Positions 1-8,969 of a stretch of 64,000 nt of DNA are shown piece after piece (the first letter of the stretch is position 1; every line of letters starts with the position of its first letter). Below the pieces are notes generated by a model. The model was given only the letters and a program-made list of their open reading frames with translations. It made no database searches and was not told the origin of the DNA. The position numbers and the translations under genes are program-made. This DNA is from Changchengzhania lutea (GTDB taxonomy: Bacteria; Bacteroidota; Bacteroidia; Flavobacteriales; Flavobacteriaceae). Location of the stretch: assembly GCF_006974145.1 (NCBI RefSeq), contig NZ_CP039456.1, positions 124,001 to 188,000 of the forward strand, written 5' to 3'.

Positions 1-33
1 AAAAAACATAAATTTGAACATACCCCTGAAGAC

Positions 34-636
34 ATGACAAGTATTATTACTGGTGATATTATAAACTCAAGAGAAAGTGAACCAAAAAAATGGTTAAACG
101 CACTCAAGAACACCTTAACTACTTTTGGAGATTCCCCTAAAACATGGGAGATTTTTAGAGGCGATAGTTTTCAACTCGAAATAAAACCAGAACATGCATT
201 AAAGGCTGCAATCTTAATTAAAGCCATCATAAAAATCTATAAAAATATAGATGTTAGAATTGCTATTGGTTTGGGTAAAAAAACATATGATTCAGATAAA
301 ATTACCGAATCTAACGGAAGTGCATTTGTAAACTCAGGGGAATGTTTTGAAAATATGAAAAACAATACACTTGCGGTTAAATCTGATTTTGAAGCTTTTA
401 ATACTACAATAAATATCATGCTGGAACTCGCCCAATTAACCATGAATAATTGGAGTGCAACTTCTTCGGAAATTATTAAGACATCATTAGAAAACCCTCA
501 ATTAAACCAAGGACAAATCGCAAAATTATTAGGCAAATCACAAAGTAATATTAGTGAAGGCCTTAAACGTGGTGGTTTTGATGAAATCACGAAACTATTA
601 GACTACTATAAAACTCAAGTCAAAACAATATGTTAG
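34..636 (+). CDS. SatD-like protein with C-terminal HTH
   Basis: The N-terminus carries the signature ITGDIINSRES, which is typical of the SatD family (named from the streptococcal sat stress operon; biochemical role not established). Residues about 165-185 (GQIAKLLGKSQSNISEGLKR) look like a helix-turn-helix, so a DNA-binding role is inferred. The 200-residue length fits the family. It overlaps the following DUF3307 gene by 7 bp, so the two are probably cotranslated. The reading frame is open upstream to base 1, so a longer form starting outside the window cannot be excluded, but the signature lies right after this ATG. Confidence 0.75.
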   Translation: MTSIITGDIINSRESEPKKWLNALKNTLTTFGDSPKTWEIFRGDSFQLEIKPEHALKAAILIKAIIKIYKNIDVRIAIGLGKKTYDSDKITESNGSAFVNSGECFENMKNNTLAVKSDFEAFNTTINIMLELAQLTMNNWSATSSEIIKTSLENPQLNQGQIAKLLGKSQSNISEGLKRGGFDEITKLLDYYKTQVKTIC

Positions 637-1355
637 CATTAATCATAAAGCTCATATTAGCCCACATTATTGGTGACTTTGTATTGCAACCTGCAAGTTG
701 GGTTATTCATAAAGAAATTCATAAACATAAATCCAAATTTTTGTATTGGCATATTCTGTTGCATTTATGTGCGCTAGTGCTCGTGCTACAATTTAACTTT
801 ACCTATTGGTTAGGTATACTAATCATCATCATAACACATTATTTTATTGACCTTATCAAACTTCTGCTAAAACCAAAACTAAACTCCCGATTACTTTTTG
901 GCTTAGACCAATTGGCGCATTTAATAGTTATAGTTTTGGTTGTAAAAATCTATGAGCCTTATCAATTTAATTTCGATATTCTTTTCGCTACGGAAACCTT
1001 ACTATTAATCACTAGCTTATTATGTGTCACCTCAGTATCCTCCATAATTATGAAAACCATTATTTCTAAATGGAACTTAAAAGAAGATGGGATTGAAGAA
1101 GCCTCATTAAAGAGTGCTGGAGCTTATATTGGTATTCTGGAACGTTTATTTGTATTCGGTTTTATTATTATGAATTACTGGGAAGGCATTGGTTTTTTAA
1201 TAGCCGCGAAATCTGTATTTAGATTTAGCGATCTTTCAAAAGCCAAAGACCGGAAACTTACAGAATACATCTTAATTGGCACCCTGTTAAGTTTTGGTTT
1301 AGCTATACTATTTGGACTGGGCTATGAGTATGTTTCTATGCTCATTAAAAACTAA
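630..1355 (+). CDS. DUF3307 membrane protein
   Basis: A 241-residue, strongly hydrophobic protein with about six or seven predicted membrane segments. The opening motif (KLILAHIIGDFVLQP) and a second conserved block around residues 75-90 (THYFIDLIKLLLK) are characteristic of DUF3307, a family of inner-membrane proteins of unknown function. It overlaps the SatD-like gene by 7 bp; adjacency to SatD is a recurring arrangement and suggests a joint role, which the sequence does not reveal. It ends 29 bp from the convergent ccsBA gene with no obvious hairpin between them. Confidence 0.8.
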   Translation: MLALIIKLILAHIIGDFVLQPASWVIHKEIHKHKSKFLYWHILLHLCALVLVLQFNFTYWLGILIIIITHYFIDLIKLLLKPKLNSRLLFGLDQLAHLIVIVLVVKIYEPYQFNFDILFATETLLLITSLLCVTSVSSIIMKTIISKWNLKEDGIEEASLKSAGAYIGILERLFVFGFIIMNYWEGIGFLIAAKSVFRFSDLSKAKDRKLTEYILIGTLLSFGLAILFGLGYEYVSMLIKN

Positions 1356-1384
1356 TTGACTCTATAATAATTACGAATCCTTAA

Positions 1385-4300
1385 TTACTTTTTATAGTAC
1401 TTTGCATAACCTCTGTAAGCAAAAAATCCTAACATAGCGACAATTCCGCAGGCAATACTTATAAATTTCACACTCACAATTTGATCGCCACTAGCGTAAG
1501 AATGTAAGCCTGCCAAATAGAAATTAACGCCAAAATAGGTCATCAAAATACTTGAAAAAGCAATAATAGACATGAGATTGAAAAACCATCGTCCACGCAA
1601 TCCTGGGATTAATCGCATATGAATAACAAAGGCATACACCATGATACTAATAAGTGCCCAGGTTTCTTTAGGGTCCCAACCCCAATAACGTCCCCAGCTT
1701 TCATTGGCCCACATGCCGCCTAAAAAATTTCCTATGGTTAGCATGACCAATCCCACAGTTAATGCCATTTCATTAATTATGGTAAGCTCCTTGATATTGA
1801 GAAGCATTTTATCCTTATTCTTTTTAGTGGTAAAAATCATAAGTAGTAAAGACACGACACCTAAAATCATTCCTAAAGTAAAGGGACCATAACTTGCCAC
1901 AATAACAGCCACATGAATCATGAGCCAATAACTATTTAATACCGGTTGCAAATTAGCAATTGCTGGATCCATCCAATTCCAATGGGCAATCATCAAAATC
2001 ATCGCCGTAACAAATGCCGTTGAAGCAATAGTTAAATCACTTTTTCTTCCAAAGGCCAGACCAAAAAACATCGTGGCCCATGCCACATAAATCATAGACT
2101 CGTAGGCATCACTCCACGGAGCGTGCCCTGAAATATACCAACGCGCTATAAGACCAAGCGTATGCAAAATAAATAGGCCTAAAACAATACCTTTAAAAAC
2201 ATTAATGGTAATGGTTATTGCCTTGCTTTTCTCTTTAAAGATCTGAATGATCAACACGATAAACAACAGCACACCGGCATACATGTACCAGCTGTAGAGT
2301 TTTTTAAAAATATCATATTTATTGTATAAAACTTCTGTATTTACTTTCTCGTCGCTCAACATCACCGTGCCTCCATATTGATGCTGAGTCTTTTTGAAAG
2401 CATTTAAAATTTTTGAAGCTTCAGAAAAATCTCCCGTTTGTTTTGCACGATTTAAAGTTTGCAAATAGGCTAAAAACCCATTTTTAATAAAATTACTGTA
2501 TAATGAATCCTCAATTTTATGATTTTCATATTTATAATCGTAAGCAGAAATCCATTTGTTATTTTTATCATTAGGGAGCGGATAGATTTTTAAGGAACGA
2601 CCTTCAATCGTATTGAACAACAAGGTTACACGCTGATCTGTCTCCTTAAATTCTTTTTGAAATCCATTAGGCACTTGCGCTTTGTATGCTTCATTTAAAA
2701 ATGGTGCTAATTTATAAGCGCCCTTATTGGTAAAAAAATCTGCCAGAGTCACATACTTTTCTTCTTTTGAAACCCCGATAAGGCTACGAATAGAATCTCC
2801 TTTTTTTGGCTTCAAATAAATAATTGGCACATTATACCAAAGCAACGGACTTTCCTGAATTGATAAGAATACTTGATTTGCATTTAAATCTGTATAGGTG
2901 TCACTTTTACTCAGTTTACGGAGCATTTCTGAAGCATACGTATTTACAGGCATCATGCGTCCACCCATATCCTGAATCACCAATTTACCAAATTCGTCAG
3001 CATGCGCTTTTGGTGCGACATTGGCCAACAAAATAGAATCTATCTGAGCTTTGTTTGGCCGTGAATGGTCATGACCATCATTTTCAGAATGTTCTTGCGC
3101 ATAACCAGTTAAGCCAAAGGACAACAGCAAAATCATGGTCATTTTTGCTTTTTTAGATTTAATTTTATTAAGCTGAACTTTTAAATCTCCAAAGCGTGAA
3201 TATTTGCTAAATAAAATGGCCATCATGCCAAAATACAGCATAAAATACCCGATGTATGTTATAAGTGTTCCCCAATAATCATGATTTACAGAAAGAATGG
3301 TCCCTTTTTCATCTGGATCAAAACCAGATTGAAAAAAACGATAGCCACCGTGGTCCAAAATATTATTCATGAAAATTTTATAATCATAATTTCCTTCTTG
3401 TTCATCTATTACAGTCACCTCACTGGAATATGCAGAATATCCTTTTTCTGTTCCTGGGTAACGTTCTGCTTCAAAATCGTTCAATTTTAATTGAAAAGGC
3501 AATTCCAAAACTTTAGAACCATACTTGAATGCAAAATCCAAACCTCCAACTTCTAATTGCTTAAAAGCGCTGTTCGTACCCTTACCACCTAACAAACCGA
3601 TGGTTTTAGTTTCTCCATTTGTGGTCACCTTCAATGAGACACCATCTTCATCATTCTTTAATATTTTTGATTTCGGAACAATATCAAAATACCCCTTTAC
3701 TACAGGTTTTGGAAATACGAGCTGCATAACGCCAATGACGTACCTTGAACGCAGTAGAAGCGGTTGTACGCTATCTTTAACCAATGTCCCCTCGGCGCGG
3801 GTTGCCATGGTCATGTATTCCCCTTCAAAAGGCGACTTAATGGTGAGTTCATCATTATTATAAGTAATATTAATAGCACCTTCCGTAGGTTTATTAAGTG
3901 CAAATAATACATTGTGAATATTTTGAACTTCTCCTGTCTTTAAAAAGTGATTGTGCGCACCAGACGTTCCTGCCTCTACGACTTTGAGATATTCAATCCC
4001 ATTTTCATCTGGAATAATATCTTCCTCAGCACCAACAATAAACTTCTCCAATTCAATGGTTATAGGTTGTTTATTGTATTTCGTTTCAACTTTAAAATCA
4101 TTCTCCAAACGTCCGGAAAAATCAACTTCACGCTCAATGGGTAAACGCTGTGGCACACCATCAATGACATAATCCCCATCAATATATGCCGATATATATG
4201 TTTTTTGAGATAGAAATTTATTTTCTGTAGCACCTTCCCTTATGGCCATCATACCTTCAAAACTGGCATATCTGGTAATAAATGCGCCCAATAGAATAAA

Positions 4301-4570
4301 AATGAATGATAAGTGCAGAATAAGCGTTGCCCATTTTTCTTTTTTATACAGTCTGAATCTAATAATGTTACCAGAAAAATTAATAACAAAAAACACCATA
4401 ATGGCCTCAAACCACCAAGCATTGTAAATTAAATTTCTAGTGTAGGGTGTTGGCGAAGTATCCTGACCGGCATCTAAAATAGTGCCTGTAGCCATAGCTA
4501 CAGCAAAGGCAATGAATAAAAACGCGGTAAGTCGGGTCGAGAAAAGAATTTTGGCAAGTTTATTTTGCAT
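1385..4570 (-). CDS. ccsBA: Fused CcsB-CcsA cytochrome c biogenesis protein
   Basis: Single-chain system II cytochrome c synthase, which exports haem and attaches it to apocytochromes c outside the inner membrane. The N-terminal half is ResB/CcsB-like (membrane segments near residues 10-30, 50-70, 80-100, then a long periplasmic part). The C-terminal third is CcsA-like, with SGHAPWSDAYES, the tryptophan-rich haem motif ESWGRYWGWDPKETW, and further membrane helices bearing candidate haem histidines (WLMIHVAV, AGLHSYAS). Between them is a hydrophobic segment ending GLTGYAQ that resembles an internal signal peptide, followed by about 240 polar residues. The ATG at 4570 is preferred over an upstream TTG at 4597, because a TAAATTTG promoter box overlaps that TTG. 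About 1061 residues, normal for the fused form. Confidence 0.93.
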   Translation of the reverse strand: MQNKLAKILFSTRLTAFLFIAFAVAMATGTILDAGQDTSPTPYTRNLIYNAWWFEAIMVFFVINFSGNIIRFRLYKKEKWATLILHLSFIFILLGAFITRYASFEGMMAIREGATENKFLSQKTYISAYIDGDYVIDGVPQRLPIEREVDFSGRLENDFKVETKYNKQPITIELEKFIVGAEEDIIPDENGIEYLKVVEAGTSGAHNHFLKTGEVQNIHNVLFALNKPTEGAINITYNNDELTIKSPFEGEYMTMATRAEGTLVKDSVQPLLLRSRYVIGVMQLVFPKPVVKGYFDIVPKSKILKNDEDGVSLKVTTNGETKTIGLLGGKGTNSAFKQLEVGGLDFAFKYGSKVLELPFQLKLNDFEAERYPGTEKGYSAYSSEVTVIDEQEGNYDYKIFMNNILDHGGYRFFQSGFDPDEKGTILSVNHDYWGTLITYIGYFMLYFGMMAILFSKYSRFGDLKVQLNKIKSKKAKMTMILLLSFGLTGYAQEHSENDGHDHSRPNKAQIDSILLANVAPKAHADEFGKLVIQDMGGRMMPVNTYASEMLRKLSKSDTYTDLNANQVFLSIQESPLLWYNVPIIYLKPKKGDSIRSLIGVSKEEKYVTLADFFTNKGAYKLAPFLNEAYKAQVPNGFQKEFKETDQRVTLLFNTIEGRSLKIYPLPNDKNNKWISAYDYKYENHKIEDSLYSNFIKNGFLAYLQTLNRAKQTGDFSEASKILNAFKKTQHQYGGTVMLSDEKVNTEVLYNKYDIFKKLYSWYMYAGVLLFIVLIIQIFKEKSKAITITINVFKGIVLGLFILHTLGLIARWYISGHAPWSDAYESMIYVAWATMFFGLAFGRKSDLTIASTAFVTAMILMIAHWNWMDPAIANLQPVLNSYWLMIHVAVIVASYGPFTLGMILGVVSLLLMIFTTKKNKDKMLLNIKELTIINEMALTVGLVMLTIGNFLGGMWANESWGRYWGWDPKETWALISIMVYAFVIHMRLIPGLRGRWFFNLMSIIAFSSILMTYFGVNFYLAGLHSYASGDQIVSVKFISIACGIVAMLGFFAYRGYAKYYKK

Positions 4571-4594
4571 AATATAGGTCCTTTTAAGGTCATG

Positions 4595-4602
4595 CAAATT
4601 TA
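4595..4602 (-). promoter_or_regulatory. -7 promoter box upstream of ccsBA
   Basis: On the minus strand this reads TAAATTTG, matching the Bacteroidota -7 consensus TAnnTTTG. It ends 24 bases before the ATG at 4570. No clear -33 TTTG was seen. Confidence 0.45.
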
Positions 4603-4646
4603 AGTATTTTCCTTGATTTTTTAATGAGATTCAGCCTAATAAAGTG

Positions 4647-5039
4647 TTATAATTTCGTCTGTCTTGCCTCAAAAATTTTAAGATGCAAAAAAGTGCTCAT
4701 TTTTCTTGCCCGCCGTTTGGCATTTTCGGCATAATCGCCTTCAAAAAGTTCATCAATAGTTTGAAACCATAAGTTTAACCACACACCAAAATGCTGTTCA
4801 CTTATACTGTTGTGATGCGCTTGATCTACATTAATATGAGCTTCTAGAGGATTACCTAAGTATTTTGTTTTCAAAAACAAACTCGCTTCCCAAAAGGTAG
4901 TTAAGTGCTCAAGGTGTGCATCCCAATCCTTTATGGTATCATTAAAAAATGGTGCTAACAAGTCATTATCTCTAACTTTTTTATAAAATGAAGCTACTAG
5001 CAAATATATGTCTTCTCGTGTTTTAATATCTTTCTTCAT
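4647..5039 (-). CDS. Group III truncated haemoglobin
   Basis: A 130-residue globin of the truncated (2-on-2) group III type. The pattern LAPFFNDTIKDWDAHLEHL followed by TTFWEASLF, and the probable haem-ligating proximal histidine in SEQHFGVWLNLWFQT, fit that group. Such proteins bind oxygen or nitric oxide; the physiological role in this organism is unknown. It is monocistronic and divergent from the DUF2520 gene, with only 61 bp between the two start codons. Confidence 0.88.
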   Translation of the reverse strand: MKKDIKTREDIYLLVASFYKKVRDNDLLAPFFNDTIKDWDAHLEHLTTFWEASLFLKTKYLGNPLEAHINVDQAHHNSISEQHFGVWLNLWFQTIDELFEGDYAENAKRRARKMSTFLHLKIFEARQTKL

Positions 5040-5047
5040 AATTAAAA

Positions 5048-5055
5048 CAAAGATA
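5048..5055 (-). promoter_or_regulatory. -7 promoter box of the truncated haemoglobin gene
   Basis: Minus strand TATCTTTG matches TAnnTTTG and ends 8 bases before the haemoglobin ATG at 5039. It lies back to back with the promoter of the divergent gene. Confidence 0.45.
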
Positions 5056-5066
5056 CGTGATTAGGC

Positions 5067-5096
5067 TTTTGTATGTCTTAATATTACTTATTTTTG
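5067..5096 (+). promoter_or_regulatory. Bacteroidota-type promoter abutting the DUF2520 start
   Basis: TTTTG at 5067-5071 and TATTTTTG at 5089-5096 are separated by 17 bases, a good match to the -33/-7 arrangement of the primary sigma factor in Bacteroidota. The -7 box ends only four bases before the ATG at 5101, so transcription would begin at or within the start codon (see findings). Confidence 0.5.
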
Positions 5097-5100
5097 CTAC

Positions 5101-5868
5101 ATGATTTCAGTTAGTATCCTTGGCGCAGGCAATGTTGCAACACATTTATTTAAAGCTTTTAATAATAGCGAACAAATTACTGTTAAGCAGTGGTATAGTC
5201 GTGACTTAAAGGCTATTGGTAGATATAAAAATGTAGTAAATATCATCGACGATGTAAAAATGTTAAAAGATGCCGATGTATACATTCTGGCGGTAAGTGA
5301 CGATGCCGTTTCCAAATTATCATCAGAGCTTCCCTTTAAAGATAAGCTGGTAGTTCATACCTCAGGGAGTGTAGGTGTTTATGATATTGACAAGAAAAAT
5401 GAACGTGGTGTTTTTTATCCGCTACAAACTTTTAGTAAAGACACAACTATGGATTTTGCCAACGTTCCTATTTGTATAGAAACCATTCATAAAAAAAATT
5501 ATCCGTTATTAAAAGCATTGGCACAGTCTATAGGAAGTCCATCAAAGAGAGTAAATAGCGACCAAAGGGGCGTATTGCATTTAGCTGCCGTATTTGTGAA
5601 TAATTTTACAAATCAGCTATATAGAATTGGTCATGAAATCACAGAGTCGGAAGGTGCTGAGTTTGATCTGTTAAAACCACTCATTCAAGAAACGGCACAT
5701 AAAATTCAAACCATATCGCCATTTAAAGCGCAAACAGGTCCTGCAAAACGGAATGACAAAAAAACCATTAAAAGACACTTAAAGGCTTTAAAAACGGAAC
5801 ATCATAAAGACATATATAAACTTTTAACAGCATCGATTCAAAGCACACATGGAAGAAAAAAGCTATAA
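5101..5868 (+). CDS. Rossmann-fold/DUF2520 oxidoreductase-like protein
   Basis: 255 residues. The N-terminal Rossmann domain has the nucleotide-binding glycine motif SILGAGNVATHL at residues 4-15, and the C-terminal helical DUF2520 domain has the family motif SPFKAQTGPAKRND near residues 200-213. The architecture resembles 6-phosphogluconate dehydrogenase/ketopantoate reductase-like NAD(P) enzymes; the substrate is unknown. The glycine motif begins immediately after the ATG, so no later start is possible. The stop overlaps the next gene by 20 bp, making it the first gene of a five-gene run. Confidence 0.85.
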   Translation: MISVSILGAGNVATHLFKAFNNSEQITVKQWYSRDLKAIGRYKNVVNIIDDVKMLKDADVYILAVSDDAVSKLSSELPFKDKLVVHTSGSVGVYDIDKKNERGVFYPLQTFSKDTTMDFANVPICIETIHKKNYPLLKALAQSIGSPSKRVNSDQRGVLHLAAVFVNNFTNQLYRIGHEITESEGAEFDLLKPLIQETAHKIQTISPFKAQTGPAKRNDKKTIKRHLKALKTEHHKDIYKLLTASIQSTHGRKKL

Positions 5869-6376
5869 AGAATATTTAGAACATATCACCACGTTTATTT
5901 TTGACGTGGATGGGGTACTTACCGATGGTTCAGTAACTGTTACTACCAGTGGTGAGCTATTAAGAGTTATGAACGTAAAGGATGGATATGCCCTTAAAAC
6001 AGCGATAAATGCCGGATTTAATATGGCAATAATTTCTGGCGGAACCCATGAAGGTGTTCGTATAAGGTTGGAAGGTTTAGGTATATCAGATGTGTATTTG
6101 GGTGCCCATAATAAAATAGATCAGCTTAATGACTATTTAAGAAAACATGATGTCAAGGCTGAAAATATATTGTTTATGGGAGATGATATTCCTGATTATC
6201 CCGTTATGAAACACATAGGATTTCCGTGTTGCCCACAAGACGCTGTTCCAGAAATAAAAGCAATTTCCAAATACGTATCCCACAAAAAAGGTGGTTATGG
6301 AGCCGTTAGAGATGTTATAGAGCAAGTACTAAAAGTTCAAGGGAAATGGAATGGCTATTACGATGCCACATTATAA
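5849..6376 (+). CDS. kdsC: KDO-8-phosphate phosphatase-like HAD hydrolase
   Basis: A 175-residue, cap-less HAD-IIIA phosphatase like KdsC, which releases phosphate from 3-deoxy-D-manno-octulosonate 8-phosphate in lipopolysaccharide synthesis. HAD motif I is FIFDVDGVLTDG (residues 17-28), motif II is AIISGG, and motif III is MGDDIPDYPVM with its acidic pair. Length matches the KdsC subfamily. It overlaps the DUF2520 gene by 20 bp. Substrate assignment is by family; other small sugar phosphates cannot be excluded. Confidence 0.82.
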   Translation: MEEKSYKEYLEHITTFIFDVDGVLTDGSVTVTTSGELLRVMNVKDGYALKTAINAGFNMAIISGGTHEGVRIRLEGLGISDVYLGAHNKIDQLNDYLRKHDVKAENILFMGDDIPDYPVMKHIGFPCCPQDAVPEIKAISKYVSHKKGGYGAVRDVIEQVLKVQGKWNGYYDATL

Positions 6377-6436
6377 TGAGTTTATTATATTTCACTTTGA
6401 AAAAACGCAGCAATTATCCAAATAATCGTTTCAATC

Positions 6437-7351
6437 TTGGGTTTTATTAATCTTATTCGCTGGAAAAATTTAGTAATGATTGCCTTGACGCAATTACTTA
6501 TTAAATATGCACTATTAGAACCGTTTGGAGTCCAAACTGCTTTGGATGATTTTGGTATTGCACTATTAATTTTGGCTACGATGTGTATTGCTGCAGCTGG
6601 AAACATTATTAATGATATTTATGACGTTGAAACCGATTTTATAAACAAGCCAGAAAAGCTTATTATTGGCAATCAAATTTCTGAAAAAACGGCGTATAAT
6701 TTATTTATAGCATTCAATTTAGTTGGGGTTGGTATTGGCTTTTATTTGTCGCATGTTGTTGGCAAAAGTGCCTTCTTTTCACTTTTTGTGATTATTTCCG
6801 CCTTATTATACGTTTATGCCTCCTACCTAAAACGTATTTTAATTATCGGAAACCTTATAATTTCAGTATTAGTCGCATTAAGTATTATTATAGTTGGGAT
6901 GTTTGAGCTACTACCAAATATTACGAGTCTCAATCAAGCCACTCATTTTACTTTTTTTAAAATCATTTTAGATTACGCGCTATTTGCATTCGCAATAAAT
7001 CTCCTTCGTGAAATCGCTAAAGACATCGAAGATATTGACGGTGATTACAAAGCTGGTATGTACACACTCCCTATAGCCATTGGCAGAGAACGGTCTAAAC
7101 ACATTCTATTTGTGCTTAGCCTTATTCCTCTATTGGCCATTTCTTTTTACATAATAAATTCTCTGTATAGAAACCAAATAGCCGTTGGATATTTCTTGAT
7201 ATTTATTATAGCGCCACTTTTTTACTCGTCAATTAAAATCTATATGGCAAAAACAAAAAAAGATTATCATATGATAAGCAGTCTTTTTAAATTGGTCATG
7301 CTGTTCGGGATTCTTTCGTTACTTTTATACAAGTACATTTTACTACCCTAA
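6437..7351 (+). CDS. UbiA-family prenyltransferase
   Basis: A 304-residue integral membrane protein of the UbiA superfamily, with about eight hydrophobic helices. The first Asp-rich motif is NIINDIYDVETD at about residues 56-67, and the second is REIAKDIEDIDGD near 190-202; these bind the prenyl diphosphate through Mg2+. Bacteroidota copies are usually annotated as geranylgeranylglycerol-phosphate geranylgeranyltransferase-like; the acceptor here is not evident. The start is TTG at 6437, because the frame has no upstream ATG before a stop at 6398. The stop codon overlaps the maf start in a TAATG junction. Confidence 0.82.
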   Translation: MGFINLIRWKNLVMIALTQLLIKYALLEPFGVQTALDDFGIALLILATMCIAAAGNIINDIYDVETDFINKPEKLIIGNQISEKTAYNLFIAFNLVGVGIGFYLSHVVGKSAFFSLFVIISALLYVYASYLKRILIIGNLIISVLVALSIIIVGMFELLPNITSLNQATHFTFFKIILDYALFAFAINLLREIAKDIEDIDGDYKAGMYTLPIAIGRERSKHILFVLSLIPLLAISFYIINSLYRNQIAVGYFLIFIIAPLFYSSIKIYMAKTKKDYHMISSLFKLVMLFGILSLLLYKYILLP

Positions 7352-7944
7352 TGCTAAAAGACATACTAAAAAATCACCATATTATTCTGGCTTCTGGTTC
7401 ACCCAGACGTCAGGAATTTTTTAGGGATTTGGGGTTAAGTTTCGAAATTCGCTTAAAACCAGTCAAGGAAGAATACCCAACTCGACTCACACATTTTGAA
7501 ATCAGTAATTACCTAGCGCAACTTAAAGCACTTCCTTTTAAAGCAGAATTAAAAATTAGAGATATTCTAATTACCAGTGATACCATTGTATGGCATAATA
7601 ACAAAGCCTTGGGAAAACCCCGTGATGAGAATGAAGCGTATATTATTTTAAAATCGTTAAGCGGGACTACGCATGAGGTTATCACTTCGGTATGCTTTAC
7701 TACCACAACTTATGAAAAGACCGTTCATGATATCACTAAAGTAAATTTTAAAACTTTAACCCATGACGAGATATGGTATTATATAAATGCCTACAAACCC
7801 TTCGATAAAGCGGGTGCGTACGGCATTCAAGAATGGATAGGGCAAATTGGCGTGACTAAAATTGAAGGCTCTTATTTTAATGTTATGGGTTTACCGACCC
7901 ATGTGGTTTACGAAACGTTAAATGCCATTGCTAAAACCGGCTAA
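7351..7944 (+). CDS. maf: Maf-like nucleoside triphosphate pyrophosphatase
   Basis: A 197-residue Maf/YhdE protein, a house-cleaning enzyme that hydrolyses non-canonical or excess nucleoside triphosphates to monophosphates. The N-terminal substrate loop is LASGSPRRQEF (residues 14-24). The central acidic motif TSDTIVW and the C-terminal DKAGAYGIQEW and EGSYFNVMGLP motifs are intact. It shares a one-base TAATG overlap with the upstream prenyltransferase gene, so translational coupling is likely. Confidence 0.93.
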   Translation: MLKDILKNHHIILASGSPRRQEFFRDLGLSFEIRLKPVKEEYPTRLTHFEISNYLAQLKALPFKAELKIRDILITSDTIVWHNNKALGKPRDENEAYIILKSLSGTTHEVITSVCFTTTTYEKTVHDITKVNFKTLTHDEIWYYINAYKPFDKAGAYGIQEWIGQIGVTKIEGSYFNVMGLPTHVVYETLNAIAKTG

Positions 7945-7978
7945 AATTGTAAATTTAGATAATTTCTATACGCTCAAT

Positions 7979-8914
7979 ATGAAAAAAATTCTTAAAGTTG
8001 AACTCGTATTTTGGATTATTATTGGTATAATCTCACTTATTTTATCCTGCGGAAATAAAAGCAAAAATCCTGAATTAGCAATACATAAATCCCCTGAAAC
8101 CAATAAGCCAATTGTTAAAGAGCCCTCTGAAGCCTTTAAAAAATATTGGTACGCTGGTGAAGCTGAAATGACATCCTATAAATTAGAACAAGCACGCTAC
8201 GGTGAAATTAGAAACGGTGAAGCCGTATTAATTTATGTTACTGAAGATTTTTTAACAAATGCTCAAGTGAAAGCTGATGTACAACGTTCTAACACTATTT
8301 CTGTACTAAAATTAAATGCCACTAAAAACTTTAATACAGGCATATACCCGTATTCTATAATGCAAAGTACCTTTTATCCCATTTCAAATAATCAACATGC
8401 CATTAAAATTTCCAGTTCTATACAAGAATGGTGTGGGCACGTTTATGCACAGCTTAATAATCGCGATAAATTCGAAATCGCTCTACATTCCTACTTCGAA
8501 GATGAAGCCGATCAAAACTTCAATATCAATAAGGCTATTTTAGAAAATGAACTATGGACACAACTTCGTATGAATCCTAAATCACTGCCACAAGGGGACT
8601 TAAAAATAATTCCTTCTTTTGAATATACGCGCTTACGCCACATCCCAATAAAAGCATACCAAGCATCCGCAACACTAAAACCAAACACTTATAGCATATC
8701 TTATCCAGAGCTGAACAGAACGCTCTCTATTCAATTTGAACCTCAATTCCCTTATAGTATATTAGGTTGGACAGAAACCTTTAAAAGTGGTTTTGAACCA
8801 AATGCCAAAATACTTACTACAAAGGCAACCAAAATGCAAAGTATTAAATCAGCGTACTGGGGCAAGAATAGAAATAAAGACGAAGCACTTAGAGAAACAC
8901 TCCAATTAAATTAA
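7979..8914 (+). CDS. Predicted lipoprotein of unknown function
   Basis: 311 residues from the ATG at 7979. An in-frame ATG at 7922 lies inside maf and would put an unlikely peptide before the signal sequence. A hydrophobic stretch ending ILSCG is a lipobox, so membrane anchoring by a lipidated Cys near residue 22 is predicted. The mature part has no motif I recognise. Homologues in this position are often mislabelled septum formation inhibitor Maf because of the neighbouring gene; the protein has no Maf motifs. It lies 34 bp after maf and is probably the last gene of the run that starts at 5101. Confidence 0.75.
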   Translation: MKKILKVELVFWIIIGIISLILSCGNKSKNPELAIHKSPETNKPIVKEPSEAFKKYWYAGEAEMTSYKLEQARYGEIRNGEAVLIYVTEDFLTNAQVKADVQRSNTISVLKLNATKNFNTGIYPYSIMQSTFYPISNNQHAIKISSSIQEWCGHVYAQLNNRDKFEIALHSYFEDEADQNFNINKAILENELWTQLRMNPKSLPQGDLKIIPSFEYTRLRHIPIKAYQASATLKPNTYSISYPELNRTLSIQFEPQFPYSILGWTETFKSGFEPNAKILTTKATKMQSIKSAYWGKNRNKDEALRETLQLN

Positions 8915-8934
8915 AGCCTTATCGTTTTGTAATG

Positions 8935-8942
8935 TATCTTTG
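8935..8942 (+). promoter_or_regulatory. -7 promoter box upstream of the MscS-like gene
   Basis: TATCTTTG matches TAnnTTTG and ends 27 bases before the ATG at 8970, suggesting that the channel/corA pair has its own promoter. Confidence 0.4.
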
Positions 8943-8969
8943 TAACCTACAAAATAGACACGACCAACT

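Noticed and set aside
3525-3863. Antisense frames of 60-137 codons within ccsBA, the SSS gene, uvrB and the T9SS genes
   Set aside because: They are shadows of well-supported genes on the other strand, without promoters or recognisable domains.
6376-6450. 24-codon frame beginning at the TAATG after the HAD phosphatase gene
   Set aside because: Ends inside the prenyltransferase start region and has no hydrophobic or conserved character; the UbiA TTG start explains the junction better, although a start-region sequencing error cannot be excluded.
7979-8914. Second Maf protein, as homologues are often labelled
   Set aside because: It has a signal peptide with lipobox and none of the Maf motifs.
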